A stretch of 64,000 bases of DNA, taken from assembly GCA_903813345.2 (NCBI GenBank), contig CAIIXF020000010.1, positions 17,371,181 through 17,435,180 of the forward strand, written 5' to 3'. A program made the translations under genes and the position numbers. The stretch is from Owenia fusiformis (Eukaryota > Annelida > Polychaeta > Sabellida > Oweniidae). This document shows positions 23,601-32,881 of this stretch, one piece after another (position 1 is the stretch's first letter; every line of letters begins with the position of its first letter). The notes beneath the pieces were generated by a model. The model saw nothing but the letters and a program-made list of their open reading frames with translations. It did not search any database and was not told where the DNA came from.

Positions 23601-25981
23601 ACTAGTTTTGATTGATTCAAACAGTAAATTGAATTTCTCAGCAATCCGTCTCGTTCCAACACAGAATTTCTAGAGTTAAATATATCCTGTGTTGCACTTC
23701 AAATCATTCAATAACTTATAGTACTTACACTTTAATTTCCCTCTTAGCGGGTGCCCAGGGATCTACAACATCATCAGGTGTTCAAGCAACTACAACATCA
23801 TCAGTAACCAAAGGCCCAAATGATTGTCTCGTCGACGGAAAAATATATAACAATGGCCAAAATTTCACCGAAAACTGCCGATTCTGTCTCTGCGTGAACG
23901 GCAACAAAATGTGTGACGACAACGTTTGTCCTGCAACTACCAGTAAGTCCATATTAAGAGATGTTTTGTAAAGAATAATATTGAATATACAAAAAAATGT
24001 ACAAACCAGGCTAAAGTCCGCATATGGACAAAAGAAACAAATTAATCAAAAAGGTAACGTATCTAAGAGATTTAAGCCTCAGTCACATTTGCTCAACGGT
24101 GACCGTAACTTCACAAAATCTATAGAGAAAAAATTTACATCGCACTACATGTACAAATCCAGGCCCATAGCCAGGATTTTCCAAGGGGGGTCACTTTTTG
24201 AAAAATTCCAGGGGTGATTACTTGTGACAATTTTGGTCCAAAAAAGGCCAAAACCACGTAAAAGGTGCTCAGAATGGTGAGAAAACTGCATGATTTTTGA
24301 AAGATTTTTTACTAGCCTGATATCTCTATATTTTATGTACGCGCATGTTGCATATTTCTCTCGATTTTGGGAAGCTACGGCCGCCGTACCGTTACCGTAG
24401 ATCAAATACGACTGAGGCATTAATCTGTTTGAAGTGTTCCTTTTTATAGTTTAGTTTTCACGATGTTGAAGGAAAACTTTATTTACGATAAAATTACTAG
24501 AGATATAGTAACCTGTTGGCCTTAGGGTACCAACCAAATAGGAATAATGCACTATTTTTTAATTTTGCAACAGCCCCGACTCCTTCTCCAAAATGTGTAA
24601 GCGGGGGTAAAGAGTACGAAGTGGGCAAAGCATTCTTTGTTGGATGCAAAATCTGTGGGTGCTTTGACAATGGACAGATTATATGTGAGGAAAAACAATG
24701 CCCTGGAAGTAAGTGATATTAATCATTATACAAAATCTTTCAACAGAACACCTCCTCCGTCAATAACATTGACTATCTTTTTGATTTATCAGAGTCTCTC
24801 TTTAGCTAAAGCTTGGATTCCAACTTGTAGCAACAAATATACTCATTTTCAAATAGCAAAGGCTGGGGATACAACACTGTTCATTGATCGCGAGATTGAA
24901 CTACCGATGTACACAGCTATATTTTTGAAATGTGATAAAGATAAACAGGTAAAACAAACAAATATAAACACAAACTCCGACAAATCATCATTTTTTGCAA
25001 ATTGCTATAACCATTATTCTATATCCTGCAGCTACTCAGAGTCCAGGTGGATATTGTATTGCAAATGGCCAGGCATACAGTAGTGGGCAGAGTTGGGCCA
25101 AAGGTGACAACTGCAACAGTTGCACCTGTAACAATGGCCAGATTGTCTGTACAACAAATACATGTGGCGGAGGTAAATATATTATATATTCAAAAATTAC
25201 CCATAATTCCCTTGTGATCGTCTGCAAATTCTTCACAAAACTAATATAAAAATGCTGAAAACGTGTTATAAGTGGATAAATTGCTGTTCAAAGTCGTCAT
25301 GGTGTTGTAACAACCAATATGTGTCGAAATTCGCTAATAAAATGTGAAGACTTTTACCCTGCGCGCAGAGTCTAGTTATAAACTAGAAAGACGAAACTCT
25401 GTTTTAAGAAGTGAAGTCGAACGAATGCAAAGGGTAGAAGATCTTCATGTCACAATCAATATACTTAACTGTTAACTATGTTAATTTGTAATTATCACCT
25501 GTTTTCATGTTTAGTATGCACATACAAGGGTGGCAGCTATGCTGTCGGTTCCACATTCCCTGCAGGTGATGGCTGCAATACTTGCGTATGCAGAACTGAG
25601 TACAGAGTAAAACGATCTGGAAAGGGTCTGATCATCATGATTGAATGCACGCATAACATTTGCACCAAGTAAGTATAAATGACAAACTACAGCCCCTTAA
25701 GTCTGGTTATAAATGCATATCAACTCAACAAAAGCCATCCCTGTTAAACCAACTTCTCATGAGCATATTTCAGTTGAGACCATTTCTGAAAGACGACGAA
25801 TTTTTCCTGACAGCACATAAACATAAATTAAATAGTCTGGTGATCCGTAGTAGCATACTGTATCATTCCTTTAAGATCTATTCAACACTAGTTATTTCTA
25901 CACTTTCCCTTTTTCACATTTAATAATGGATATTTTTCTCATTCAAAACCCTTTTCCATTACAGGAAATAAAGTGCGGACG
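2679..25981 (+). CDS. Secreted multi-VWC protein, 38 exons, about 1519 aa
   Basis: The product is a secreted cysteine-rich protein built from von Willebrand factor C half-modules. Exon 1 encodes a signal peptide (MKLTLAVVLAVCLLHVALC). Coding exons: 2679-2767, 3849-3988, 4163-4267, 4707-4841, 5935-6042, 6323-6421, 6641-6775, 7149-7256, 7758-7856, 8076-8210, 8584-8691, 9194-9292, 9482-9616, 9861-9968, 10178-10279, 10976-11110, 11362-11469, 12261-12362, 12983-13117, 13443-13550, 14026-14124, 14635-14769, 16413-16520, 17016-17114, 17547-17681, 18774-18881, 19391-19489, 19800-19934, 20150-20281, 20656-20799, 22335-22475, 22765-22905, 23226-23384, 23748-23942, 24574-24708, 25032-25172, 25515-25668, 25975-25981. 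They sum to 4560 nt, all phases agree, and each has GT-AG borders. B exons carry the six-Cys first half of VWC (NGQQYGEG, DCNICVC); A exons carry the GQCCPVC second half. VWC proteins often bind BMP-type ligands or act in extracellular matrix, but no ligand can be read here. There is no transmembrane segment, and no chordin or kielin orthology is claimed. Joining every exon is inference; isoforms are likely. Confidence 0.85.
3849..4267 (+). repeat. N-terminal lysine-rich VWC pair (exons 2 and 3)
   Basis: Exon 2 (3849-3988) encodes a diverged, lysine-rich B-type half with the cysteine pattern CNDCKCKK then CSKKKC. It ends at a GTATTT donor chosen because it alone gives phase 1. Exon 3 (4163-4267) supplies the A-type half ending in ECCPVC. 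Together they form one complete VWC domain next to the signal peptide. It differs clearly from the repeated core and has not taken part in the recent expansion. Confidence 0.8.
4707..6421 (+). repeat. VWC exon trio 1 (B 4707-4841, A 5935-6042, A' 6323-6421)
   Basis: First of eight trios. B (45 aa) carries the threonine/proline linker APTTPK and the first VWC half; A (36 aa) starts TVDC and completes the domain; A' (33 aa) starts DC and repeats the second half with the motif VPSGQCCPVC. The long B-A intron holds the 706-bp foldback element at 4964-5669. A' has no B partner, so each trio encodes one full VWC plus an orphan second half. Confidence 0.85.
4964..5669. mobile_element. 706-bp foldback DNA element
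   Basis: The two ends are inverted copies starting AAAGGTCCATGTGCAGTATG, and matching sequence continues almost to the centre, so the element is nearly all terminal inverted repeat. The equivalent introns of trios 2 and 3 (near 6890 and 8330) lack it, giving an empty site. No clean target duplication is seen: the flanks read CCAT and GTGG, while the empty site has about five more bases. No transposase is encoded. Confidence 0.8.
6641..7856 (+). repeat. VWC exon trio 2 (B 6641-6775, A 7149-7256, A' 7758-7856)
   Basis: Same B-A-A' structure as trio 1. Exons and introns are almost identical to trio 3 at a constant offset of 1435-1436 bp, so the pair arose by a recent tandem duplication or was homogenised by gene conversion. 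The A exon differs from its trio 3 copy at very few bases. Confidence 0.85.
8076..9292 (+). repeat. VWC exon trio 3 (B 8076-8210, A 8584-8691, A' 9194-9292)
   Basis: Near copy of trio 2, introns included. B reads on to DCNICVCRNG and CQLRDC; A and A' both end in GQCCPVCVVKTG followed by a consensus donor. All three exons are multiples of three and bounded by phase 1 introns. Confidence 0.85.
9482..10279 (+). repeat. VWC exon trio 4 (B 9482-9616, A 9861-9968, A' 10178-10279)
   Basis: The most compact trio. From here on, the B exons of the core read CQFRDC instead of the CQLRDC of trios 1-3. The A' exon is one codon longer (102 nt) than in trios 1-3. Trio 5 is its closest relative, with the B and A exons at offsets of 1494 and 1501 bp. 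Confidence 0.85.
10372..10677. mobile_element. Small inverted-repeat element, copy 1
   Basis: Ends are inverted copies of GGCTGTATTTTT-like sequence, and inner arms around TTTTTTGACCGC are also inverted. A shorter relative (12457-12639) sits in the equivalent intron after trio 5. No coding capacity. Confidence 0.55.
11583..12157. mobile_element. 575-bp insertion of unknown class in the trio 5 A-A' intron
   Basis: Comparison with the paralogous intron at 9969-10177 shows continuous matching sequence on both sides (AAATCATTTGTT before, GATTTGTTTTTAG after) and extra sequence between. It contains the tRNA-like segment at 12033-12117 on the minus strand, so it may be a tRNA-derived SINE or a composite. 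Borders are good to within a few bases; no target duplication was found. Confidence 0.55.
12033..12117 (-). pseudogene. tRNA-like relic with A and B boxes
   Basis: Read on the minus strand, this 85-nt segment begins GGTGTTG and ends CAACACC, a perfect 7-bp acceptor-like stem. It contains TAGTATAAAAG, matching the A-box pattern, and GGTTCGAGGTC, one base off the B-box pattern, at a normal spacing. The T arm and anticodon arm do not fold canonically, so it is not a working tRNA. A SINE head or tRNA pseudogene is the likely origin. Confidence 0.4.
12457..12639. mobile_element. Small inverted-repeat element, copy 2
   Basis: Shorter version of the element at 10372-10677, with the same GGCTGTATTTTT ends and GACCGCAAGCAAG arm but lacking about 120 internal bases. 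Its shared position in the duplicated intron means it was copied with the exons, not independently inserted. Confidence 0.55.
12983..14124 (+). repeat. VWC exon trio 6 (B 12983-13117, A 13443-13550, A' 14026-14124)
   Basis: Intact trio without insertions. Its exons and introns match trio 8 closely, making it the empty-site reference for the elements inserted in trio 8. The A exon reads GQCCPACVVKIG, with PVC changed to PAC. Confidence 0.85.
14635..17114 (+). repeat. VWC exon trio 7 (B 14635-14769, A 16413-16520, A' 17016-17114)
   Basis: The B-A intron is stretched by the 1.4-kb foldback element at 14936-16353, which ends about 60 bases before the A exon acceptor. Exon sequences are open and splice sites intact, so the insertion did not obviously break the gene. 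B has the linker APTTPMPNK shared with the B exon at 19800. Confidence 0.85.
14936..16353. mobile_element. 1.4-kb foldback element with repeated arms
   Basis: The outer ends are inverted copies of TACGTTCACACCAACGGCG. The arms extend several hundred bases and are rich in the words AAAGCG, GTAACAAAGC and CGCTTT. The right arm is present twice (about 15990-16195 and 16196-16353), and the left end also shows a short internal copy starting TTCATACCAACGGCG. Flanks TTCTAATG (14928-14935) and CTTTAATG (16354-16361) could be an imperfect 8-bp target duplication, as hAT elements make. No transposase frame is present. Confidence 0.8.
17883..18623. mobile_element. 741-bp transposon with 3-bp ATT target duplication
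   Basis: The ends are inverted: AGGGAGTTTAAGATTAGCG at the left and the complement of AGGGAGGTTAAGATTAGCG at the right. ATT precedes (17880-17882) and follows (18624-18626). The paralogous intron after trio 6 reads AAACATTGTG without the insert, which confirms the borders. A 3-bp duplication is typical of PIF/Harbinger-type elements, but the family is not proven. Inner subterminal motifs CCTATACCTATACG and GGATAGGGATAGG are notable. It is non-coding. Confidence 0.85.
19186..19207. mobile_element. 22-bp perfect palindrome flanked by 7-bp repeats
   Basis: The insert begins CATGGGCTTTC and is a perfect palindrome of 22 bases. TTGTCAC stands immediately before (19179-19185) and after (19208-19214). 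A paralogous intron near 16800 has the uninterrupted site GATTGTCACACC. This looks like a transposon remnant or minimal element with a 7-bp target duplication. A longer hairpin with the same arms occurs at about 50466-50500. Confidence 0.75.
21130..22155. mobile_element. 1026-bp inverted-repeat element flanked by TA
   Basis: Both ends read TGGTGTTTAAACTGCTTC inwards, and the inverted arms match for about 190 bp (21130-21320 against 21965-22155). TA flanks each end (21128-21129 and 22156-22157), as for Tc1/mariner-type insertions. The interior repeats the words ATTCGGTA and TTTAGCGAAT. There is no transposase frame. It lies in the intron between the B-type exons at 20656 and 22335. Confidence 0.75.
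24160..24420. repeat. Probable dispersed repeat fragment in the 23943-24573 intron
   Basis: The sequence begins CCCATAGCCAGGATTTTCC and continues with a G-rich run and long A/T tracts. The wording GGCATAGCCAGGGGGG recurs at 44033-44048 in an OLAH intron. That suggests an interspersed family, but only the short end is shared, so the call is tentative. Confidence 0.3.
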
Positions 25982-26112
25982 CAGCACAGAATCAATATAA
26001 CAACTACCTCAATGGCTGACCGACAATAATCAAAATGTTTCACACTAGGAATGATATTCAAGAATCTACGTTTGAATTACTCTGTCAATAATGCCATTCA
26101 ATGAACAATAAA
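25982..26112 (+). terminator. 3' UTR and poly(A) signal of the VWC-array gene
   Basis: AATAAA at 26107-26112 lies 126 bases after the stop codon and fits a short 3' UTR. STOML2 on the opposite strand has a possible AATAAA at 26151-26146, so the two convergent transcripts may end within about 50 bp of each other. Confidence 0.6.
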
Positions 26113-26663
26113 TAACTTAAAAAGGATAGTTGTATGATGTTAGTTGATTTATTTTGGTTCATTTACAAGTCAGTGAATGTAATAAGGGATGAAATGATAA
26201 TAAGAGAAGGACAAAAGAGCCTCTGCCTGTCTTCAAAATCCTCTCTATTCTTCAAGCAGGATAATATTAATGGTCCTTGATTCTAATTTTCAGCATTTTC
26301 TGGGTAATAAATATGGACACTGCATCGACCAATGTGAAAAAAAATCAGTGACTGCTGTTCAAACTGTACATGTAATAATTGTTTACAATAGTGTCTGATA
26401 CATAATCACAAGAAGTTCCTTTTATGCAAGATTTAATATGTGCGCTTATTACAAAATGGGCAATGTTTCCCCGGGACGGGGTCCTACATTGGATGATGTT
26501 TTTGATAATGAGATTATTGTATCTGATAATGATAGTTTGTTTTGCAGCTACATATTCTTCACATCAGTACTTTCACATACTAATTTGTCTTGTTCATCTG
26601 AAGTGTATTCTGTTCTGCCTCTCATAAGAACGTTAACCTGCTTCTGCATATTTACAAATTGTG
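26113..26663. other. Convergent 3' region between the VWC gene and STOML2
   Basis: No exon is visible. Most of this stretch is likely the STOML2 3' UTR (minus strand) if its poly(A) signal is the one at 26151-26146. The open frames on the plus strand at 26424-26701 overlap the STOML2 last exon and are antisense shadows. Confidence 0.5.
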
Positions 26664-29600
26664 CTATAAATCATCTTTCAATCTGTTTTTGTTACTTTTA
26701 ATACTAGTGTCATCTTCTGATTCAATAGACGCTCGAGTGTCCTGTGCATCAATGGCATTAATGGTCGTCTTTCCTCCAGTTGTGTTGGCCTGACTTAGGT
26801 TGTTATATATAGACATAGCCTGAAATAGTCAGATTTTGTTCCATGTTATTTTCATTCATAATCTGTCACAATTTCAATGAAAAAAATATAAGACCAAATT
26901 GAACGTTATAAAAGCATGATCACTCTTTATTTGCTGTATTATCATCATCACTATGACTACATTTAGTATTATAATACAGTAAAACCTGTGCCAGTGGAAC
27001 ACCTTTGTTACCTCAGAATAGTGTGCCATTTCGCTGGTGTTCCACCTACAGAGGTTCATTTTTCCAATAAGTATAGGCATCAAAACTTTGAGGTGTTACA
27101 ATTAAGGAGGTGATCCAATTAAAGAGATGCTTCACTCAACAGATTTTGCTGTACATGTAATAATTAGAATTCCTTAAATCCTTCTTCATGTGATTTCCTC
27201 ACTAACTTTGAACAGATTTTAGTTTTTGTTGTAAAACTAACAGACATAAGAAAGGATTATACCAAATAATGCGACACTTTTTGGAAACCCTTGCATATGT
27301 GTACAATAATTACCTGAGACACCATGGATGATATGTCCCCAGTGTTTGTAGGTAGCAGTACTGTATTTCCCTCCTTGGCCAGGTTACTAAATGCACCGAT
27401 GTACTGTTCAGCAACATTCAGTGACACTGCATTCGGACCATCCTAAAAGTATATGTATAAAATATTTAAAGAGGCACAATCAGAGCATTTACATTGAAAG
27501 TTATGATTCGCGTTCATTTACACATCAGCTGTCAGCAGATTTCACTCTTAATTTAAGTGATTTTTTATGCATAATAACAGTAGCCTTTGAACATCCTCTG
27601 CTATTGTTTGGCCATTGTGTTGACTATACAACTAGGATTGTCAACCACATATGAGATTGAACACATTCAACAATGGGTGACTCCATGACATACCTTTTCC
27701 CCCTTACTTGGGCAGTTGTCTTTTCCACAAAGAAAGTAGCATTATCAGTTGCATTAGAGATCAACTAAACAAATTCAACAGTGGATTGATGTACATACCT
27801 TTTCCCCTATTGCTTCGGCAATCCTTTGTATGGCTTCTGCCCTGGCTTTAGCCTTAGCTATCATTGCAGTGGCTTCTCCTAAATTAGAAAAGAAAAATGT
27901 TATAATTTCCTCCCAGTTTTCGCAAGTTCAAATTATATCAAATAAAATCAGTTAACTTTGCAAAGAAAAGGGCCAACTAATTGGTGAATTCTGTCAGATT
28001 TTTGACAACTTAAAATATTTTTTTTAATTTATAAAATAATTTGATAAAAATTTAAATAAATCAATTTATTAGGTTACCTTCAGCTTGGTTTATTTTTTCT
28101 ATCTTGAAAGCCTCAGATTCTAACACAACTGAACGCTTGGTGCCCTCAGCCTGGTTGATCTGGGCCTCTCTGATACCTGAAACCGAAATGACATAATTTT
28201 TCACTATGGTACATTTAAATCAGGGGTTTCATATAAACAGTTGTTCTGTTCTCGAAATCCGCAACTGGATATATTTTCATGTTGTATAGGTGTGTATTAC
28301 AGTACGTATAGATGTTGTTTTGAATGCTTTTCATAAACAAAAGTTAAAACGCAAGAGGGGTATGAGGTAAGTTAAAGTTATTCCTAATTATTTTGACATT
28401 ACATTTGCTTTGCATCCAGTGTCATTTCACTGTATTTGCTTATTTCTTAGCCTCAAGATTACATCACATGCCCATCTACCAACTGATGTAGTAGGAACTA
28501 TCATGTTCCGATTAGAAATCAAAAATTTAAAACTATTAATACCTTCAGATTCTAAAACAGCTGCACGTTTCTTCCTCTCAGCTTCTACTTGCATCTGCAT
28601 GGCTTCTTGTACCCTTGATGGTAGAGTAATGTCACCTGAAAGAGAATGCATAGCTACAGAAGAATTTGCTTTTTGTACTTAGTGCATGTTCACTATCATT
28701 AATGCTTCCGAGATGTATTTTGATGTACAGTAAAATCCAAATGCCATTGGGATCATATATTGTGAAAAATATGATATTTTGACATCCAAAAAGCCAATTT
28801 CTTGGCAACGAGACAAATTTAGGAACTTGTATCAGTTGTTTAAAGTACCAACAAGGACCCCTATTAAATCAATTTAACAATGAGTTAATACAAATGGCAA
28901 TTTACATTTGTCCGTAAATGGACAATAATAGCTGAGTGTGTGATCTCATACCCAATAACACTAAACAAAAAGTAAGTGGTGCCACTTACGGATTTCATAT
29001 CTCAGACATTTTATTCCCCAAGCCTCTGCTGCTATGTTAATGGCATCTAAAATCACAACATAAATTGATAAAAATACAAGAAAGGAGCATGTAGGTTATC
29101 GCAAACAATTTCAAACAATTCTACCTTGAATTATGAATATTTTCTGATCATGAACATGGGTGTATCTTTTAGACCCATTCATTATCTTCACTGTCAGAAA
29201 ATAGTCACTATCCAAGATATAACCTTCTGAAATTGTTTGCGATAACCTACGTGATCCTTTCTAAAGCAATCATCTCTCTTTAGAGTCATCTACAACTATC
29301 ACATGGATTTGAAACATTGTCAAGTATCATGTACAGTGTATCTATGATAATGCTATTTTATAGTATTTAATGTTGAAAATTACAAAGAGATAAATGATAT
29401 TGGAAAGATCTGCATATTACAATTCCCCAGATGTTACCATAGTTTATCATTTCAATGCCTTGTATATGTAGGAAATATGAGTTATCTAAATTCAAACTGC
29501 CTTGTTAAAGCACATAAAATAAGAATGCACAACTTTTCCTTTGAACTGAGATAGGATTTTTCAACTGACAAAGGGTAAACTGTGAAGAAATTGACTTTAC

Positions 29601-32600
29601 ATGTATATACTGTACGTATATCCTACATACCAACAATAGTTATATTGAGAGATTCCCTTTCACGGAAAACTGAATCGAGGGATATTTTTCCAATCTCTGA
29701 TCTCATAGTTGTTTGGGCAAGTTGTGTTATAGCAAACTCTGGATCCTCAACACCATAGCTTGCCTAAAATAAAGTTTAAATGACAACATTTGGTTACACA
29801 TTTTTAAATTTTGTATTTTGTAATTTGAAGTGATTTTTAAAAATATTACATTGATTATGAATAAGGTAAATTAAATGTTCAACTTGAAATGTTTTAAAGA
29901 AAATAGGTAGTGGTGACCTACTTTTGACAACTTATATGAACTGACATATTTGTCTTTAATATCCTGTCCATTGGATAAGACATTATGAATCATTTATATA
30001 GATACAGTAAAACAGGTGTTAGTGAACACCTCTCTCTAGTGAACACCTGTCTCTAGTGGACACTTTTCCTCCACACATACTCTTCTGACTTCTGACTCTG
30101 TAGTATACACCTACCAACACTGAATGCTTGTTCTCGGCAAGAAATGTTCAATTTACACAGGTTTTACTGTACCGTAATTCTGATATAATCCAAATATATA
30201 ACTTTAAAGTTTTGTGTTTACTAAAATGTTAAGTATAATCATACATAATGTTACCAAGGTTATGGTATATTTGGGATATGTAAAGAATGCACCGAGGTAG
30301 TTATATGGTTCACAATTTGGTCTCCAAGATCAAAAAAATGAGAGAACCTACCATTTCAGGTTCCACCACTTTCAGGTACAAAACACCATCAATGTTCAAA
30401 GTAACATTATCTGAAAAAGTGGATATGCAAGAGTTACACAGATGCATATCATACCTACTTCTAGATACAGTTTACCTTATTTGGTTCATGTACTCCTTCA
30501 CATTTGCAAACTGTACACAGCATCATTTTCAAAACTGGATAAAACTTTCAAATAGTGTGTATAATGCTTCTTTATTATACACTACCGGATTTTCTCGCAT
30601 ATAAGCCCTCATTTTATAGGCCCATGGGCGTATAAGCATACTACATTCGATTTTTGGCCCATGGGCCTAAATTTAGGGGGCGTATATGCGAGAAAATCCG
30701 GTATTTGATCAAAAAAGCAACAGAATTTGTGGTCACTGATCGAATAAGGAATAAAAGGCCCATTATACTGAAGCACAACAAAGTAAGCCCTATAAACCAT
30801 AGTGTATAGTACCTGCTGTGATAGCGCTTTGATGGGGCACATCAATAGCCATTTCTTTCAAACTCTGCACATATGCAATGTTGTCCACAATGGGGATAAG
30901 GAAATTCAACCCCTACAAGTATAAAATGCTCTTATAAGTAATAATCTCAATTACAAATCACATTGATCATTTTTGAAAAATTGCTAAACAATTATAGAAT
31001 ATATAGTACCCCACACACATTTTGTCGCCTACTCCAATGTGTTGAAGAAAAATATCCAACAAGAGTTTGCTCATGAAATTTTGAAAACTTGAACAAGTAC
31101 ATTTGCCAATTGGGGAGAGAGACCAAAAGCTGTTGAAATACATGTAGTTAGAAAAACTAAAAATATTTAAGAGTACAAATGGTTATACAATTGTAAATAC
31201 ACAACCATTCTAAACAGTGATCAAATTAACAACAAAAAACAGTATTTAATGAATTCACTAGAGATCCATTGGGTAGGCTACTTAATTCATAATCAAAAAG
31301 GAAAGTGATGTCTGTTTGAATGACATCCAGCAATGATGACCATGCTTTCAATATTGAGATTATTTGTTTTATATTTTGAATCAATAATGATAACTTGGGA
31401 TAAACATGTTACTAGGTAAACAATGATACAAACAACTAGAACTCAATAAAGATATATGATGGAATAACAATGATTCCTTTTGACAAAATTATGAAGTTTG
31501 AACTCTTGAGACAGTCCATACTCACTGGTTTCAATGTCTTGCTGAATTTTCCAAATCTTTCGATGACCCAAGCTTCCTGTTGTGGGACAAATAATACACA
31601 TGTGTTCATCTTGGCAGAGCGGTGGCGAACCTGCCCTTGTCCACAACTGATCCAACCACTACGAGCTGCATACCTCTGAAAATTAAATTTTTCTTATAAA
31701 AAATTTAAGCACTTCACTAAAGCAACAATTGGAACAACACTGAATACTGCCCTGGAAATACTGCATGTCACTTTGCAATCTGATTGATGCACAACCCAAT
31801 AGACTCCCACGGTGCGCCTGTCCAATAGTCGAGTAGGGAAAAGGGGTGTAAGTTGTAACGTTGACACGTAGGGAAATGTCGACATGAGAAACGGGGTAAC
31901 CTATGATCCAATTCTAGGACTCATAGTCCTGCATATATTCCTGGGTATATTTGGATTCTTTTTATGTAGTTGAATCTTCAATTATATGGGTTTATCGGCA
32001 GAATGAGGAGATTTTCCTTTTTCATCTGAAATACCTCAGCACTTTCCAAGATGGAGGAATCTAGCAATTCAAAACCAAAATTTCCTAATTCTGCTGCTTA
32101 ACCCATATAATTGGTGATTCAACTACATAACAAAAATCCAAATATACTCAGGAATGTATTGAGGTAGGTCTTTTAATTGAGCAATGCGTAGCTCTTTCTC
32201 CAATGTTGTAGAAACACTGCCTGAACAACTGTTGGAGTGTGCCACCACAATGTAAGTGGGGTCGTAGTATATGATAAGGTAACCTATTCTGAAAAATTAA
32301 CATGGCAGATAGACCTCAAATCACAAGAGGGCACGGGCTTATTGCACCAAACACTAAATAATCTGAAATATACAAATGTCATTCGTGTGCACTATGAATA
32401 GATTTTTTTTATATCATGGCACAATAGTCTTTAGATTTCTTATTTTTCAGGTTCAACTGCTTGCCTTTGAAGCATATTATCAGACTATATACTATTAATA
32501 AACCCCCATGTTGATGCCCTGGTCGATGACATTGTGAAAGTTACATTATTATTTTGATTGTTCATGGTCGGTCAAAAATAAGTATATTTGAAGTTAGAAA

Positions 32601-32881
32601 CTGTGATAAATAAATAGAAATGGTAGACTAAAATATGTACTGCAAATACTTCAATAATTTTGACATAATATATAAAATTACATCACACTTGCATCTTGAA
32701 TGGGCGATAATAAAGTATGCTTACTTTTACAAGACTTATTCAGAAAAGTTTCAGCACTACATATACAATACTTGCATTACAAATGCGTAAATATACGTTT
32801 ACAATTGAAAAACGATAGAATGTGGGAATACAACGTATACTTTACCAGCAATTCGTGATTATTTCGAGCAATTTTCAACAT
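26664..32881 (-). CDS. STOML2: Stomatin-like protein 2, mitochondrial, 11 exons, 363 aa
   Basis: An SPFH/prohibitin-family scaffold of the mitochondrial inner membrane that binds cardiolipin and supports respiratory-chain and prohibitin assemblies (known for the family). Coding exons in transcript order: 32881-32846, 31675-31526, 30912-30813, 30410-30352, 29763-29631, 29046-28990, 28635-28543, 28176-28078, 27878-27799, 27442-27314, 26819-26664. They total 1092 nt and all phases fit. The first about 35 residues are basic and fit a mitochondrial presequence. Hallmarks are LFVPQQEAW near residues 40-48, GVEDPEFAITQLAQTTMRSE in the SPFH core, MQMQVEAERKKRA in the charged helix, and AFSNLAKEGNTVLLPTN before the C-terminal tail. 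Human STOML2 is 356 aa. The 12-codon first exon was chosen because it has an ATG, a GTAAAG donor and the right phase; it is the least certain exon. The C-terminal tail after about residue 312 diverges, as expected. Confidence 0.93.
26977..27065. mobile_element. Partial CAGTAAAACCTGT-type element
   Basis: Starts TA-CAGTAAAACCTGTG and continues with a GGAACACC...GGTGTTCC inverted pair, as in the full copies at 30005-30169 and 52570-52729, but the right terminal repeat is not recognisable. Lies in the last STOML2 intron. Confidence 0.5.
29080..29262. mobile_element. 183-bp MITE with about 33-bp inverted ends
   Basis: The left end AGAAAGGAGCATGTAGG is repeated inverted at the right end (with GATCACGTAGG), and both continue with TTATCGCAAACAATTTC. 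The centre is unrelated and non-coding. It sits in the STOML2 intron between exons 5 and 6, close to exon 6. Confidence 0.7.
30005..30169. mobile_element. 165-bp mariner-like MITE, TA-flanked
   Basis: Begins CAGTAAAACAGGTG and ends with the complement, CACAGGTTTTACTG, with TA on both sides (30003-30004 and 30170-30171). A CAGT terminus and TA target are typical of Tc1/mariner non-autonomous elements. The interior has GTGAACACC repeats. It lies in a STOML2 intron. Confidence 0.7.
30583..30703. mobile_element. 121-bp hairpin element with TACCGG ends
   Basis: The left arm TACCGGATTTTCTCGCATAT and its inverted copy at the right end enclose a second inner palindrome centred on GGCCCATGGGC. The whole segment would fold into one hairpin. 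TA flanking CCGG ends could be a target duplication. It is in the STOML2 intron between exons 3 and 4. Confidence 0.7.
31931..32160. mobile_element. Inverted-repeat element near the STOML2 promoter
   Basis: Arms 31931-32010 and 32088-32160 are inverted copies (core ATGTAGTTGAATC and AATTATATGGGTT). A related partial copy lies at about 50579-50650 in RBBP5 intron 2. No coding capacity. Confidence 0.6.

Larger units (their letters stand above)
19800..25981 (+). repeat. C-terminal array of ten B-type half-modules and stop exon
   Basis: Exons 19800-19934, 20150-20281, 20656-20799, 22335-22475, 22765-22905, 23226-23384, 23748-23942, 24574-24708, 25032-25172 and 25515-25668 each encode one six-Cys first-half module (pattern C...Y..G..F..DDCN.C.C.NG...C....C) with no CCPVC half. 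Linkers are rich in Thr, Ser and Pro, for example around 23748-23830, and could carry O-glycans. These modules are far more divergent than the trio core, so they are older. The last module ends in phase 2 and splices to a 7-nt coding end (25975-25981) giving Lys-Lys-stop. Confidence 0.8.

Noticed and set aside
24637-25083. 148-codon open frame overlapping two VWC exons
   Set aside because: It is in another frame than the cysteine modules at 24574-24708 and 25032-25172 and crosses their splice sites; a shadow frame.
27690-27720. Second exon-like donor sequence near STOML2 exon 9 (ACCTTTTCCCCC wording)
   Set aside because: It resembles the real exon end at 27799 but the matching stretch is short, has no acceptor and no conserved residues; probably a tiny local duplication.
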